DNA from: DATKEJ01 sp963768715
Lineage (GTDB): Bacteria > Bacteroidota > Rhodothermia > Rhodothermales > DATKEJ01
Assembly: GCA_963768715.1 (NCBI GenBank)
Contig: CAVYJC010000011.1
Location: 496,001 to 560,000, forward strand
Direction: 5' to 3'
DNA: 64,000 nucleotides
Part shown: positions 9,760 to 17,648 of the stretch, one piece after another
How positions within the stretch are numbered: the first letter of the stretch is position 1
Layout: the number at the start of each line of letters is the position of its first letter
Program-made: the position numbers and the translations under genes
The notes under the pieces: generated by a model
The model's input: only the letters and a program-made list of their open reading frames with translations
Told to the model about the DNA's origin: nothing
Database searches by the model: none

Positions 9760-10992
9760 ATGTTCGCACGACCTGGTACAGTATCCCTACTCGGCTTTCT
9801 GTTGGCGATCACGGGATGCAGTATCAATGCAGGAGTAGAGTCGCTGGATCACCTTGAGCCTGTGGTGCTACTCGATGTTGTGCACTCGGATTCTGTGGCG
9901 CGTGTTTCAGAAGGCGATATCGAGGTATTGGCCGATGGTAGATTGGCATTTGTGTACCAGCAGGCTGGAGTTGGAGGCAGTGATTTTGATCAAATGGACC
10001 TTGTCTTGAGAACCTCCGACGATCAAGGGGGCACCTGGACAGATCCAGAGATCCTCGTCTCCTCTTCAGAGGCAGGACAAAATGTTATGTCGCCCACTAT
10101 TCTCCGAGCCCACGATGGGGAATTGCTGCTTTTCTACCTCAGGAAGAACGGACCCTGGGACTGTCACATGTACGTCCGTCGATCCGATGATGAACTGGCT
10201 ACGTTGTCTGAGCCCGTGCTGGCGATAGAGCCCGAGGGCTATTTCGTCGTCAATAACTCGCGTCCTATCCAACTGGCTAGCGGAAGACTCTTGGTGCCCG
10301 CCTCCTTTCACCCTGCAGATGGTGAACTTGAATGGTCATCCGCGAGAATGTCAGGAATTCCCGTCATCTTCTATTCGGACGACGTGGGTCTAACCTGGCA
10401 TCAGTCGCAGACATCACTCGAAACGCCACCTGTTCCCGGGGTTCAGCTGCAGGAGCCTGGAGTCATTGAATTGACCGATGGCCGAGTGATGATGTGGATG
10501 CGAACCAATGACGGATTCCAGTACGAGTCATTCTCCAATGATCAGGGAGTGTCGTGGTCTACTCCTGTACCGGGACCACTCGCCTCGCCATTGAGCCCCG
10601 CGACGATTGCGCGGATACCGTCGACGAATGATCTGGTTGTGGTATGGAACGACCGGAGTGGTGATCACCCACTACCTGATGCCCGAGCCGACACTCGGGC
10701 TGTAGGCGGACGTACCCCTCTGGCCGTTGCGATCAGCTCAGATGAAGGGTTGACCTGGTCGCGCAGCCGGCTGCTCGAAGAAGGGGCCGGAATTAACTTC
10801 CAGTATCCAGCCATCACTTTTGACGACGATCGCATGATCGTCTCCTACACCATCTGTCCCTTGGGTGAAGGATGCGACATACGAGTTAAGGCAGTCGACC
10901 TAGGCTGGCTGTTGGGCGGGCCTAATGACAATGACCCACTCTTCGCTCTGACAAGCTTCGATCGGGCAAGCCCAGTGACCAGTGACCAATGA
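9760..10992 (+). CDS. Sialidase-fold (exo-alpha-sialidase-like) lipoprotein
   Basis: A 410-residue exported protein with lipobox LAITGC; the start at 9760 is chosen for that signal. Four Asp-boxes of the S/T-x-D-x-G-x-T/S-W type occur (SDDQGGTWTDP, SDDVGLTWHQS, SNDQGVSWSTP, SSDEGLTWSRS), defining a six-bladed sialidase/BNR propeller. An RPIQLASGRLLVPAS segment and LQEPGVIELTDGR are typical of the uncharacterised sialidase family that resembles GH33. A full catalytic arginine triad is not obvious, so it may act on other glycans or only bind them. Its last codons run into a 7-bp repeat tract, so the true C-terminus may have been replaced there. Confidence 0.75.
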   Translation: MFARPGTVSLLGFLLAITGCSINAGVESLDHLEPVVLLDVVHSDSVARVSEGDIEVLADGRLAFVYQQAGVGGSDFDQMDLVLRTSDDQGGTWTDPEILVSSSEAGQNVMSPTILRAHDGELLLFYLRKNGPWDCHMYVRRSDDELATLSEPVLAIEPEGYFVVNNSRPIQLASGRLLVPASFHPADGELEWSSARMSGIPVIFYSDDVGLTWHQSQTSLETPPVPGVQLQEPGVIELTDGRVMMWMRTNDGFQYESFSNDQGVSWSTPVPGPLASPLSPATIARIPSTNDLVVVWNDRSGDHPLPDARADTRAVGGRTPLAVAISSDEGLTWSRSRLLEEGAGINFQYPAITFDDDRMIVSYTICPLGEGCDIRVKAVDLGWLLGGPNDNDPLFALTSFDRASPVTSDQ

Positions 10993-11010
10993 CTAATGTC
11001 TAATGACTAA
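10973..11010. repeat. Degenerate 7-bp tandem repeat at the 3' end of the sialidase-like gene
   Basis: About five heptamer units (CAGTGAC twice, then CAATGAC, TAATGTC, TAATGAC) overlap the stop codon and abut the terminator hairpin. Confidence 0.6.
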
Positions 11011-11045
11011 CAAGCCCACTGCGCAATCGCGAAGTGGGCTTGTTA
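11008..11045. terminator. Strong bidirectional terminator hairpin
   Basis: A 13-bp nearly GC-balanced stem (TAACAAGCCCACT with its complement) around a 12-base loop. It lies between the sialidase-like gene and the tRNA-Glu 3' end, so it can serve both converging transcripts. Confidence 0.75.
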
Positions 11046-11047
11046 CG

Positions 11048-11120
11048 TACCGCGTACGGGATTTGAACCCGTGTTACCGGCGTGAAAGGCCGGCGTCCTA
11101 GACCCCTAGACGAACGCGGC
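11048..11120 (-). tRNA. tRNA-Glu (anticodon TTC)
   Basis: A 73-nt cloverleaf on the minus strand. Acceptor GCCGCGT pairs with ACGCGGT, the anticodon stem CCGGC/GCCGG closes the loop CTTTCAC with anticodon TTC, and the T-arm contains GGTTCAAAT. CCA is not encoded. Confidence 0.95.
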
Positions 11121-11148
11121 AGCTTGACGTAACGCGCCGGAAAACGTG

Positions 11149-11223
11149 GGTGACTGAAGGGAATTGAACCCTCGACCTCCAGGGCCACAACCTGGCGCTC
11201 TAACCAACTGAGCTACAGCCACC
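11149..11223 (-). tRNA. tRNA-His (anticodon GTG)
   Basis: A 75-nt cloverleaf on the minus strand including the extra 5' G(-1) opposite discriminator C, which identifies histidine tRNAs. Acceptor GTGGCTG pairs with CAGTCAC; the anticodon loop TTGTGGC contains GTG; the D-arm AGCTCAGTTGGTTAGAGC is canonical. It is transcribed ahead of tRNA-Glu. Confidence 0.95.
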
Positions 11224-11319
11224 ATGGACGTCACGCCCGTTTCCGGCGCAAACTGAAAGATAAGCATAACAGCCGGTGTGTTGTAGACGGATTTTTTGCG
11301 AACGTATCCTTCGTTCGAC

Positions 11320-11342
11320 GTTCGCGGTTCGCGGTTCGATGT
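11320..11342. repeat. Left inverted repeat flanking the four-helix-bundle gene
   Basis: A 23-bp tract built of GGTTCG heptamers ending in ATGT. Its reverse complement recurs at 11829-11851 with two mismatches. Confidence 0.7.
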
Positions 11343-11431
11343 ATCGCCGTCTGACCCTACGTGAGCAGCAGCAGGTTATGAAACCATCGCTACAGGTGTC
11401 TAATATCTTTCGGGCTGGATTCCTCGATTCG

Positions 11432-11824
11432 ATGCATCGATTGGACGATCTGCAATGTTATCAACTTGGCCTTCGCCTGGCTGTTGAGATCGACGATGTT
11501 GCCCGTTTGTTTCGGGAAAGGAGCAACTACGCGCTGTCGAATCAAATCAGACGTGCAAGCATCAGTGTTGTCGCAAACATATCAGAAGGATTCGGCCGGT
11601 CAACATCTCGCGAGTTTGCGCGCTTCGTGGACATCGCTCGTGGTTCCGCGTACGAAGTTCAGACCTTGCTCATTCTCGGCCACAAGCTCGGCTACCTGAG
11701 CGACGAACGATTTGCCGTACTAGCAACGATGACCACCGATAATCTACGGAAACTGACAGCGTTCCATAGATATCTGCGAAGCTCCCGGGCGCCCTATCTC
11801 AAACGGCTGCCAGGACCTGAATGA
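11432..11824 (+). CDS. Four-helix-bundle protein (S23/bAvd-like family)
   Basis: About 130 residues. The start at 11432 is chosen because the family begins with a LDDLQCYQLGLRLAVEI-type helix; an in-frame ATG lies upstream at 11378. Diagnostic segments are LSNQIRRASISVVANISEGFGRST and FVDIARGSAYEVQTLLILGHKLGYL, both conserved in the family that includes proteins encoded in 23S rRNA intervening sequences and the accessory Avd proteins of diversity-generating retroelements. It is flanked by 23-bp inverted repeats made of 7-bp words, and no rRNA or reverse transcriptase is nearby. Function is unknown; RNA or DNA binding is inferred from the family's basic surface. Confidence 0.88.
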   Translation: MHRLDDLQCYQLGLRLAVEIDDVARLFRERSNYALSNQIRRASISVVANISEGFGRSTSREFARFVDIARGSAYEVQTLLILGHKLGYLSDERFAVLATMTTDNLRKLTAFHRYLRSSRAPYLKRLPGPE

Positions 11825-11828
11825 AAGA

Positions 11829-11851
11829 ACATCGAACCCCGAACCACGAAC
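11829..11851. repeat. Right inverted repeat flanking the four-helix-bundle gene
   Basis: Reverse complement of 11320-11342 with two mismatches, starting 5 bp after the stop codon. Confidence 0.7.
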
Positions 11852-11857
11852 TGGGAT

Positions 11858-14203
11858 TTACCGAACCACAGCCACCTTCCCAACGCCCGCCCCTTCCCCG
11901 TTCAACCCCAACCCAATGACGAGGTAGACGCCGGAGGGGACATACTTGCCGTTGAGATCCCGGCCGTCCCAGCGGACGCGACCGCCGCGGCCGTCCATTT
12001 TGGCAACGAGGGTTCCATCGGCGGTGGTGACGCGGACGTCCGTTTCGGCGACGAGCCCCTCGACGAAGATCGGCGGCAGGGATCCGTCGGCGTTCGCATG
12101 AACAGGATTCGGATATATGAACAGATCATCCGAGGAAGCCGCCGGCTCTACGGGATCTTCCTGATAGCTCAGCAACCCCCTGTCTGTGGCGAAGAAAACT
12201 TTGCCGTTCAGGTTGTTCACGGCAACCGCCACCACTTCATCGGAGAAGAGGGGCGAGTTCTCTGCTGTAAAGTGCTCAATGACCGTCGTCCCATCGGGAT
12301 CAATGAGCCACGCCCCGGTCGTCGATGCGATCCACTTGCGATCGGCGGCATCGACGGCGATATCGTTGACAAAGAGATCTCGCAGCAGGAATCCAGACCG
12401 GTCCTCCGCAATGGGCCAAACGGGCTCGTAGGCATTCGGATCGTTGGAAATGACGAGACTCGGGAGAAAGAATGTCGCGATTCCGCGCTCGGTACCAATC
12501 CAGACGCGGCCCGATCGGTCCTCCGCCCACGCCCTTACGTTTGCATCGGGGAGACCACGCCCGGCACTCCCCCGCCCTCTCAAATACTTAATCCGATCGT
12601 CGGAGGCATCGTCGTTCGTGCCCTCCGTACTCCAGATAACCAAACCTTCAGCGTGCAACGGGATAATCCACTTCTGATCGAAGCCGTCTACAAAGATCCT
12701 GTCATAACTAACGGTCGTAGACAAGCCGTCACCGCGGAGCGCCGGCAGGCTGAACCAGGTTCCGTCAGGCCGATAGCCGTCGAGAGGGGTGCTCACGAAC
12801 TCGTTGATGAGCCATACCGTACCGTCACTCTCACTAGCGATTCCTCGAACACGGACGTAGTCCCCCGTTCCGGGAGCAGGGCGCAGTGATGAATTGTCCA
12901 CGTCGAACACGTCAATCTGACCATCCGCATCTACCCTGGCGGCGCCGTGGCCCTCCGAACCCGCCCAAACTTGGCCGTTTACATCCACGTGGATGAAGTC
13001 AAACGTGTTGCGCCCGGCGAGCGCTGGAACGAATCGACTCGTGAACGCTGTCCATTCACCATCCGACAGGCGATAAAAGCCTCTGCCGTTACCCTGCGTG
13101 CCGGAGGCCCAAAGGGCTCCGTTCTTATCCACGACGAGGTCCGTGAACAGACCGAAAAAGGGTCCGTCAGGCAACACCCGATCGTCGCTGCGAAAAACCC
13201 CGGCGACGTTCTGAAGTCCGTCGAGACCGATCAGGCCCTCCACCTTGTCGCCATACCAGAGCTTCCCGTTTGCGTCCGTTACGACCGACGACGGTGTTTC
13301 GTAAGAAACGTCGTTTTCGACGTCGCCGGAGTGAACGAAGATGCGATTGGACTGCAACTCTTCGTTCACGAGAACAATGGAGAAGCGCTCGACCGCCACC
13401 AGAAGTCCGTTCCATATGGCAAAATCCACGACCTCATCGCCCGAAACACCGAGTTTCGTCCACGTGCCATCCGGCAAAAGAGCGTAACAGTCTTCCGCCG
13501 TCCCGGCTGCAACCTTGCCGGCAAAGAAAGCGAGCGACCGGACGTCGGACTGAGGCAGGTCCTCCTCAATCGTCCAGACGTCAGGCTCGCGCAGATTCAC
13601 GGAGTTTATCGGGGCGTGAGCCAGCCCTTCGTCGGTGGCGACCCAGATATCCTCGCCTCCGTCCAACGAAGGGGCTGTAATCACGTCATTCGCCGCCGCA
13701 GCGGAATTCAGTGCTCCTAACTTCGAAAAGGAGTCCCGAACCTCGAGTCGCAGCGGATCGAAAAGGACCAGCCCGAAATCCGTCGCGACGTATACCGTAT
13801 CACCAATCACGCGGAGCCGGTTTATTCCCCGGGCCGGGTATTGATCAGCCCTCTGGATATCCAGAAACGTCTCCACCGAGCCTGTGGAGGTGTCGATTCT
13901 GTCGAGGACGCCATCACTGTATCCGATCCAGACCGCGGCGCGGGCCGCATCGAAGGCAATTGCGCGCGCATCGATTCCGTACAAACCGCTCGTGGAACTG
14001 TAAGTCTGAATTACGTGATCGTCGAGTGAGTACGAAAACACGCCTCCGGCTGTTGCTACCCAGACGGCACCATTGCCGACAGCCTGCGCCTGAACGGATC
14101 GAAAGGGCGTGTGGGACTCCCACCGGCTCAGATCCTGCGCGAACAGTCTATTGGCCCCGAACAGCATCAGAAAGACCACCGTGAGAGTAGCGGTCATTCC
14201 CAT
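11858..14203 (-). CDS. Large secreted two-component-regulator-type propeller protein with C-terminal sorting domain
   Basis: A 781-residue exported protein. The start at 14203 (or 14197) yields the signal peptide MGMTATLTVVFLMLFGANRLFAQ; the open frame to 14335 would swallow the promoter of the divergent HIT gene. Residues 25-700 carry repeated blades of the regulator-propeller kind (VWVATAGGVFSY, VWIGYSDGVLDRID, IWVATDEGLAH, LWYGDKVEGLIGLD, VWIGTERGIATF). The last 85 or so residues (YPNPVHANADGS, then WDGRDLNGKYVPSGVYLV, ending GKVAVVR) form a FlgD-like/T9SS type A sorting domain. No histidine kinase follows, so this is a stand-alone exported propeller, not a hybrid sensor. Confidence 0.85.
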   Translation of the reverse strand: MGMTATLTVVFLMLFGANRLFAQDLSRWESHTPFRSVQAQAVGNGAVWVATAGGVFSYSLDDHVIQTYSSTSGLYGIDARAIAFDAARAAVWIGYSDGVLDRIDTSTGSVETFLDIQRADQYPARGINRLRVIGDTVYVATDFGLVLFDPLRLEVRDSFSKLGALNSAAAANDVITAPSLDGGEDIWVATDEGLAHAPINSVNLREPDVWTIEEDLPQSDVRSLAFFAGKVAAGTAEDCYALLPDGTWTKLGVSGDEVVDFAIWNGLLVAVERFSIVLVNEELQSNRIFVHSGDVENDVSYETPSSVVTDANGKLWYGDKVEGLIGLDGLQNVAGVFRSDDRVLPDGPFFGLFTDLVVDKNGALWASGTQGNGRGFYRLSDGEWTAFTSRFVPALAGRNTFDFIHVDVNGQVWAGSEGHGAARVDADGQIDVFDVDNSSLRPAPGTGDYVRVRGIASESDGTVWLINEFVSTPLDGYRPDGTWFSLPALRGDGLSTTVSYDRIFVDGFDQKWIIPLHAEGLVIWSTEGTNDDASDDRIKYLRGRGSAGRGLPDANVRAWAEDRSGRVWIGTERGIATFFLPSLVISNDPNAYEPVWPIAEDRSGFLLRDLFVNDIAVDAADRKWIASTTGAWLIDPDGTTVIEHFTAENSPLFSDEVVAVAVNNLNGKVFFATDRGLLSYQEDPVEPAASSDDLFIYPNPVHANADGSLPPIFVEGLVAETDVRVTTADGTLVAKMDGRGGRVRWDGRDLNGKYVPSGVYLVIGLGLNGEGAGVGKVAVVR

Positions 14204-14334
14204 TCGATTCGTATTGTTAGCGGGGCGCAGCGCCATTCCGGCTGATTTGTGACGGCCTCGTAAATGCAGAGGCGTTAGAACGACGCCGCAGCGGTATCGT
14301 TTCGCCTCGTTGACGACGTAATCGTATTTCAACA

Positions 14335-14859
14335 ATGAGCCAGCGAGAGAGTCATATATGGAGTCCCTGGCGTTCCGAGCACATGGAACGCTTCATGGAC
14401 CAACATCGCCCGACTGAGGATCTGACGGGTCTTTTCGAGACAATCGGCAAATCCGAGAACGACGAGGAGCATCTCGTAGTTTGGCGAGGGAAATGGGTTT
14501 TTGTACTCATGAATCTGTTTCCGTACAACAACGGGCACTTGTTGATCGCGCCGTACCGGAAGGTGGCCAGATATCAGGATTTGACGGACGATGAGCGCGT
14601 CGAGTTGGCGAGCACGATATCCTCCTGTCTCGATTGGCTTGACGAGGCCCTGCGTCCGGAGGGTTACAACGTTGGATTCAACCTTGGGAAAGCTGGGGGC
14701 GCGGGAATTCCGGATCATCTCCACGCGCATGTGGTGCCCCGATGGAGCGGAGACACCAACTTCATGCCGACGCTGGCGGACGTGAAGGTTGTCCCGCAGG
14801 CGATTCAAGACACCTATGCCCGACTTCGAGCCGCCGCGAATCAGTCGAAGTCCGTTTAG
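14335..14859 (+). CDS. HIT family hydrolase (Ap4A phosphorylase-like)
   Basis: A 174-residue cytoplasmic nucleotide-binding enzyme. The histidine triad HLHAHVV (His128, 130, 132) and NLFPYNNGHLLIAPYRK place it in the HIT branch that contains actinobacterial Ap4A phosphorylases; GFNLGKAGGAGIPDH precedes the triad. It likely hydrolyses or phosphorolyses dinucleoside polyphosphates. It is divergent from the large propeller gene and converges on the sigma-factor gene, with stop codons overlapping by 4 bp. Confidence 0.88.
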   Translation: MSQRESHIWSPWRSEHMERFMDQHRPTEDLTGLFETIGKSENDEEHLVVWRGKWVFVLMNLFPYNNGHLLIAPYRKVARYQDLTDDERVELASTISSCLDWLDEALRPEGYNVGFNLGKAGGAGIPDHLHAHVVPRWSGDTNFMPTLADVKVVPQAIQDTYARLRAAANQSKSV

Positions 14860-15344
14860 ATCAGACCGACTTCCGGTGCTTCCTTGAGCATGGTCAGTGC
14901 TCGGCCGACAGACACCTGGACGTCCTCGATCGAGGAGCCGAAGGCCCTGGCCAGCTCCCGGAACGAGTAGCCGTCGACGACGAAGAGAAGGTACTTGAGT
15001 CGGTCCTCGTCGGCGATTTCCTCGATTTCCGGAACCGGTACGCTCTGGTCTGTTCGCAGCCCCGAGGCGGTAAACCCTGTGACACCATTCTCCGTTCGGT
15101 ATGCCACAGCCTCCGCATAGGTACGCTCAACGAGCTTCATGTCGAGCGGCTCGAAAACATCCAACTCAGCCCGGTCTGCCCAAAGCCCCTTGAAGGCAGC
15201 CCGAATGACGCTGCCGGCTGCCTCTCGGTCCTGCGTCAGGCGGAAGGCCATGGGGTATAGCTTCGCGTAATTAGCCTTGAAGAGGCGCTTCAATGTGGCA
15301 ACGTCGCCATGTCGCAGCCTTTCAACTGATCGTGGGTCCTGCAT
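14856..15344 (-). CDS. RNA polymerase sigma factor, ECF-like
   Basis: 162 residues. Residues about 15-60 (LKRLFKANYAKLYPMAFRLT, then AFKGLWADR) resemble sigma-70 region 2. Residues 115-155 (LKYLLFVVDGYSFRELARAFG, then VQVSVGRALTML) are a region 4 helix-turn-helix. It is short, without a C-terminal extension or an adjacent anti-sigma gene, so its signal is not evident. Its 3' end overlaps the HIT gene's stop. Confidence 0.75.
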   Translation of the reverse strand: MQDPRSVERLRHGDVATLKRLFKANYAKLYPMAFRLTQDREAAGSVIRAAFKGLWADRAELDVFEPLDMKLVERTYAEAVAYRTENGVTGFTASGLRTDQSVPVPEIEEIADEDRLKYLLFVVDGYSFRELARAFGSSIEDVQVSVGRALTMLKEAPEVGLI

Positions 15345-15476
15345 CGTTATTCAAGTAGTTGAGTTGCAAAGGTACGGATTACAGAAATGTGACATGGCCG
15401 ATACGAATAGCCGCCAAGAACGATTTTTGTATTTTGCCTCGCCGTAGTTTCGCTGCCTTGACACTTTTCGCATGGC

Positions 15477-16604
15477 ATGAGCACAGACGACGACACTTTA
15501 AGACACGACGTCGATACTCCGGTTCTATCTGCCGTTGATACGAACGTCGGCGACGTATCGTCGTCTACGGGGAGGCGAGCTCTAATATCGATTCTCCTCA
15601 GCCTGGCTGTGCTTCTCGTGATCGGGTGGGTAACGTGGCAGCCGGGAACGCTCGACCTGGTAGTCCGGTCGGTCAATCTGTGGATTCTCCTCGCGGCGAT
15701 TGGACTTCTTGTCGCCCGCGTGTTCATCGGAGGATACCGGCTTCGATACAGCTCTCACGGACAGCTCAAGTACAGCTCGGCGGTTCGGGGACAAATTATC
15801 TGGGATTTCGCGTCGAGCGTGACTCCGTCAATCATCGGTGGAGCTCCCGTCGCTGCGCTGCTCATGGCGCGCGACGATACAAAACCGGTGGGAGAAGTCA
15901 CGGCCATCATGCTCTTTGCCATGCTGATGGATCAAGTCTGGTTTGCCGTCGCGGTCTTCCTTCTTCTCTTTGCATCAGTATTCGTCGACGTCTTCCCCAA
16001 CGAGTTGGGCCCTGTCGGAGAGGGGTTCTTGACGGCCTATTTCATCGGGATGATGGTGTGGGCCGGCGGGTTCGCCTATTCCACCCTTGTTCGACCGGAG
16101 CTCCTGCAGGCCCTCGTCAGGCGGATTTTCGGGATTCGCTGGCTGTCCCGATTCAGGGATCGCGTGGACAGTGAGCTGTCGAACTGGACCGAACAGGCCC
16201 GGATCCTGCGGACGCGACCATTCAGTTTCTACCTCATCGGATTGATCTTCGCCGCCATCGCCTGGATTTTTCGTTACCTGATGCTCTACCTGATCGTACT
16301 CAGCGTCTATCACGTGCCGAATGCGATTCAGTTCATCATGCGGACGATGGCGATGCTCCACCTGGCCCTGATCCTTCCTACACCCGGAGGCTCGGGGGGC
16401 ATTGAGGGTATGTATGCACTCTTCTTTACCGAACCGCTCATCCCGAAAGCCTTTCTCGCGCCGACTCTCCTCGTTTGGCGATTTCTCGCATACTATGTCA
16501 CAGTTGCCGTAGGACTGGTCATTACGACGCACGTGCTCGACCGACGCAGGAAGTCGGATGCATCGGACGACAGACCGACGCCGAACTCTTCCGAAGGCGC
16601 TTGA
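15477..16604 (+). CDS. Flippase-like / lysylphosphatidylglycerol synthase transmembrane family protein
   Basis: A 375-residue polytopic membrane protein with about eight hydrophobic segments. The family motif PGGSGGIEGMYALFF near residue 300 and ASSVTPSIIGGAPVAALLM near 105 match the UPF0104/LPG synthase TM domain family (lipid flippase or glycosyl-carrier type). No aminoacyl-transferase domain is attached, so lipid lysylation is unlikely. It is followed closely by the DUF72 gene on the same strand. Confidence 0.8.
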   Translation: MSTDDDTLRHDVDTPVLSAVDTNVGDVSSSTGRRALISILLSLAVLLVIGWVTWQPGTLDLVVRSVNLWILLAAIGLLVARVFIGGYRLRYSSHGQLKYSSAVRGQIIWDFASSVTPSIIGGAPVAALLMARDDTKPVGEVTAIMLFAMLMDQVWFAVAVFLLLFASVFVDVFPNELGPVGEGFLTAYFIGMMVWAGGFAYSTLVRPELLQALVRRIFGIRWLSRFRDRVDSELSNWTEQARILRTRPFSFYLIGLIFAAIAWIFRYLMLYLIVLSVYHVPNAIQFIMRTMAMLHLALILPTPGGSGGIEGMYALFFTEPLIPKAFLAPTLLVWRFLAYYVTVAVGLVITTHVLDRRRKSDASDDRPTPNSSEGA

Positions 16605-16615
16605 GCCCTTGTCTC

Positions 16616-17647
16616 ATGGAGAACAGTAAAGAGAACCCGGTTCCGGCAAACGGACGGTCGCGATACGATTTTCGAAACGTCCATCCGGGCGTATCATTCG
16701 GTACCGCCAGCGACCGATACGGTGGTTGGATCGGCCAAATCTACTCCAAGCCGTGGGAGGAAAGGGTTCAAAAGAGGCGGAAACAACTCGGCAAGAAATC
16801 GTACGTCGAAACGGTCGTCCCGACCGAGGCTGTTTCGGAATATTTCGAGCACTTCTCCGTTCTCGAGTTGGATTTTACGTTCTACCGACCGCTCGTCGAG
16901 GCCGACGGCGAACCTGGGATAAACTATCGTGTGCTCGAACGGTACGTCCAGCATTCACCGGCATCTGCTCGCTTCCTGGTCAAGGTCCCACAAATGTTCT
17001 GCTCGCCGACGCTGCCGGGTCGAGGACTCAATTCGGACTTCCTGAATCGCAGTGCGTACGACGCCGTCTTCGGGCATCCGCTCGAGGATGTGCTCGGCGA
17101 GCGCCTGCTCGGCGTGATCTTCGAGCAAGGGTACATCCCGCGGCGTGAATCACCCGCGCCCGAAGAGCACGTTGCCGCGCTGGATGCTTTCACTTCCGCC
17201 GCGACGCTTACGCATCCCATTCATTTTGAGGTGCGATCTAATCATCTCCTCACGCCGCTGTTCTTCGAGTGGCTGAACTCTACAGGACACGGGTATGTGT
17301 TCAGCCACTGGACGTGGCTCCCGTCGATAAAGGATCAGTGGACGGCGGCCGGTGGATTCTCATCGGCAGACGGCCAGGCAATCCTGCGGCTCCTGACGCC
17401 TCGAAAGATGACCTACGCAAAGGCCTACGACCTTGCACACCCCTTTGACAAGGTCGTTCAGTCACTCACTCAAGCCCCCGGGTCAGAAGCGATGATTGAG
17501 GAGACGGTGGCGCTCGCAGTGAAGGCCATCGACGCGGGGAAGCAACTGAACATCATCGCGAACAATCGAGCCTGGGGAAACGCACCCGAACTGGCGGTTG
17601 CCGCACGGGACCGACTCCTCGAGTATCTCCGGAAAAGAGATCGTTAG
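16616..17647 (+). CDS. DUF72 (YecE-like) TIM-barrel protein
   Basis: 343 residues starting at 16616, 11 bp after the upstream gene. FGTASDRYGGWIGQIYSKPWEERVQ and VLELDFTFYRPL at the N-terminus, PASARFLVKVPQMFCSP and GVIFEQ in the middle, and a C-terminal NNRAWGNAPELA all match DUF72, whose enzymatic role is unknown. Longer than the usual 240-280 residues. Its stop lies 1 bp from the end of the convergent nhaC gene. Confidence 0.82.
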   Translation: MENSKENPVPANGRSRYDFRNVHPGVSFGTASDRYGGWIGQIYSKPWEERVQKRRKQLGKKSYVETVVPTEAVSEYFEHFSVLELDFTFYRPLVEADGEPGINYRVLERYVQHSPASARFLVKVPQMFCSPTLPGRGLNSDFLNRSAYDAVFGHPLEDVLGERLLGVIFEQGYIPRRESPAPEEHVAALDAFTSAATLTHPIHFEVRSNHLLTPLFFEWLNSTGHGYVFSHWTWLPSIKDQWTAAGGFSSADGQAILRLLTPRKMTYAKAYDLAHPFDKVVQSLTQAPGSEAMIEETVALAVKAIDAGKQLNIIANNRAWGNAPELAVAARDRLLEYLRKRDR

Positions 17648-17648
17648 A

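Noticed and set aside
11432..11824. Diversity-generating retroelement (because of Avd-like protein)
   Set aside because: No reverse transcriptase, template or variable repeat in the surroundings.
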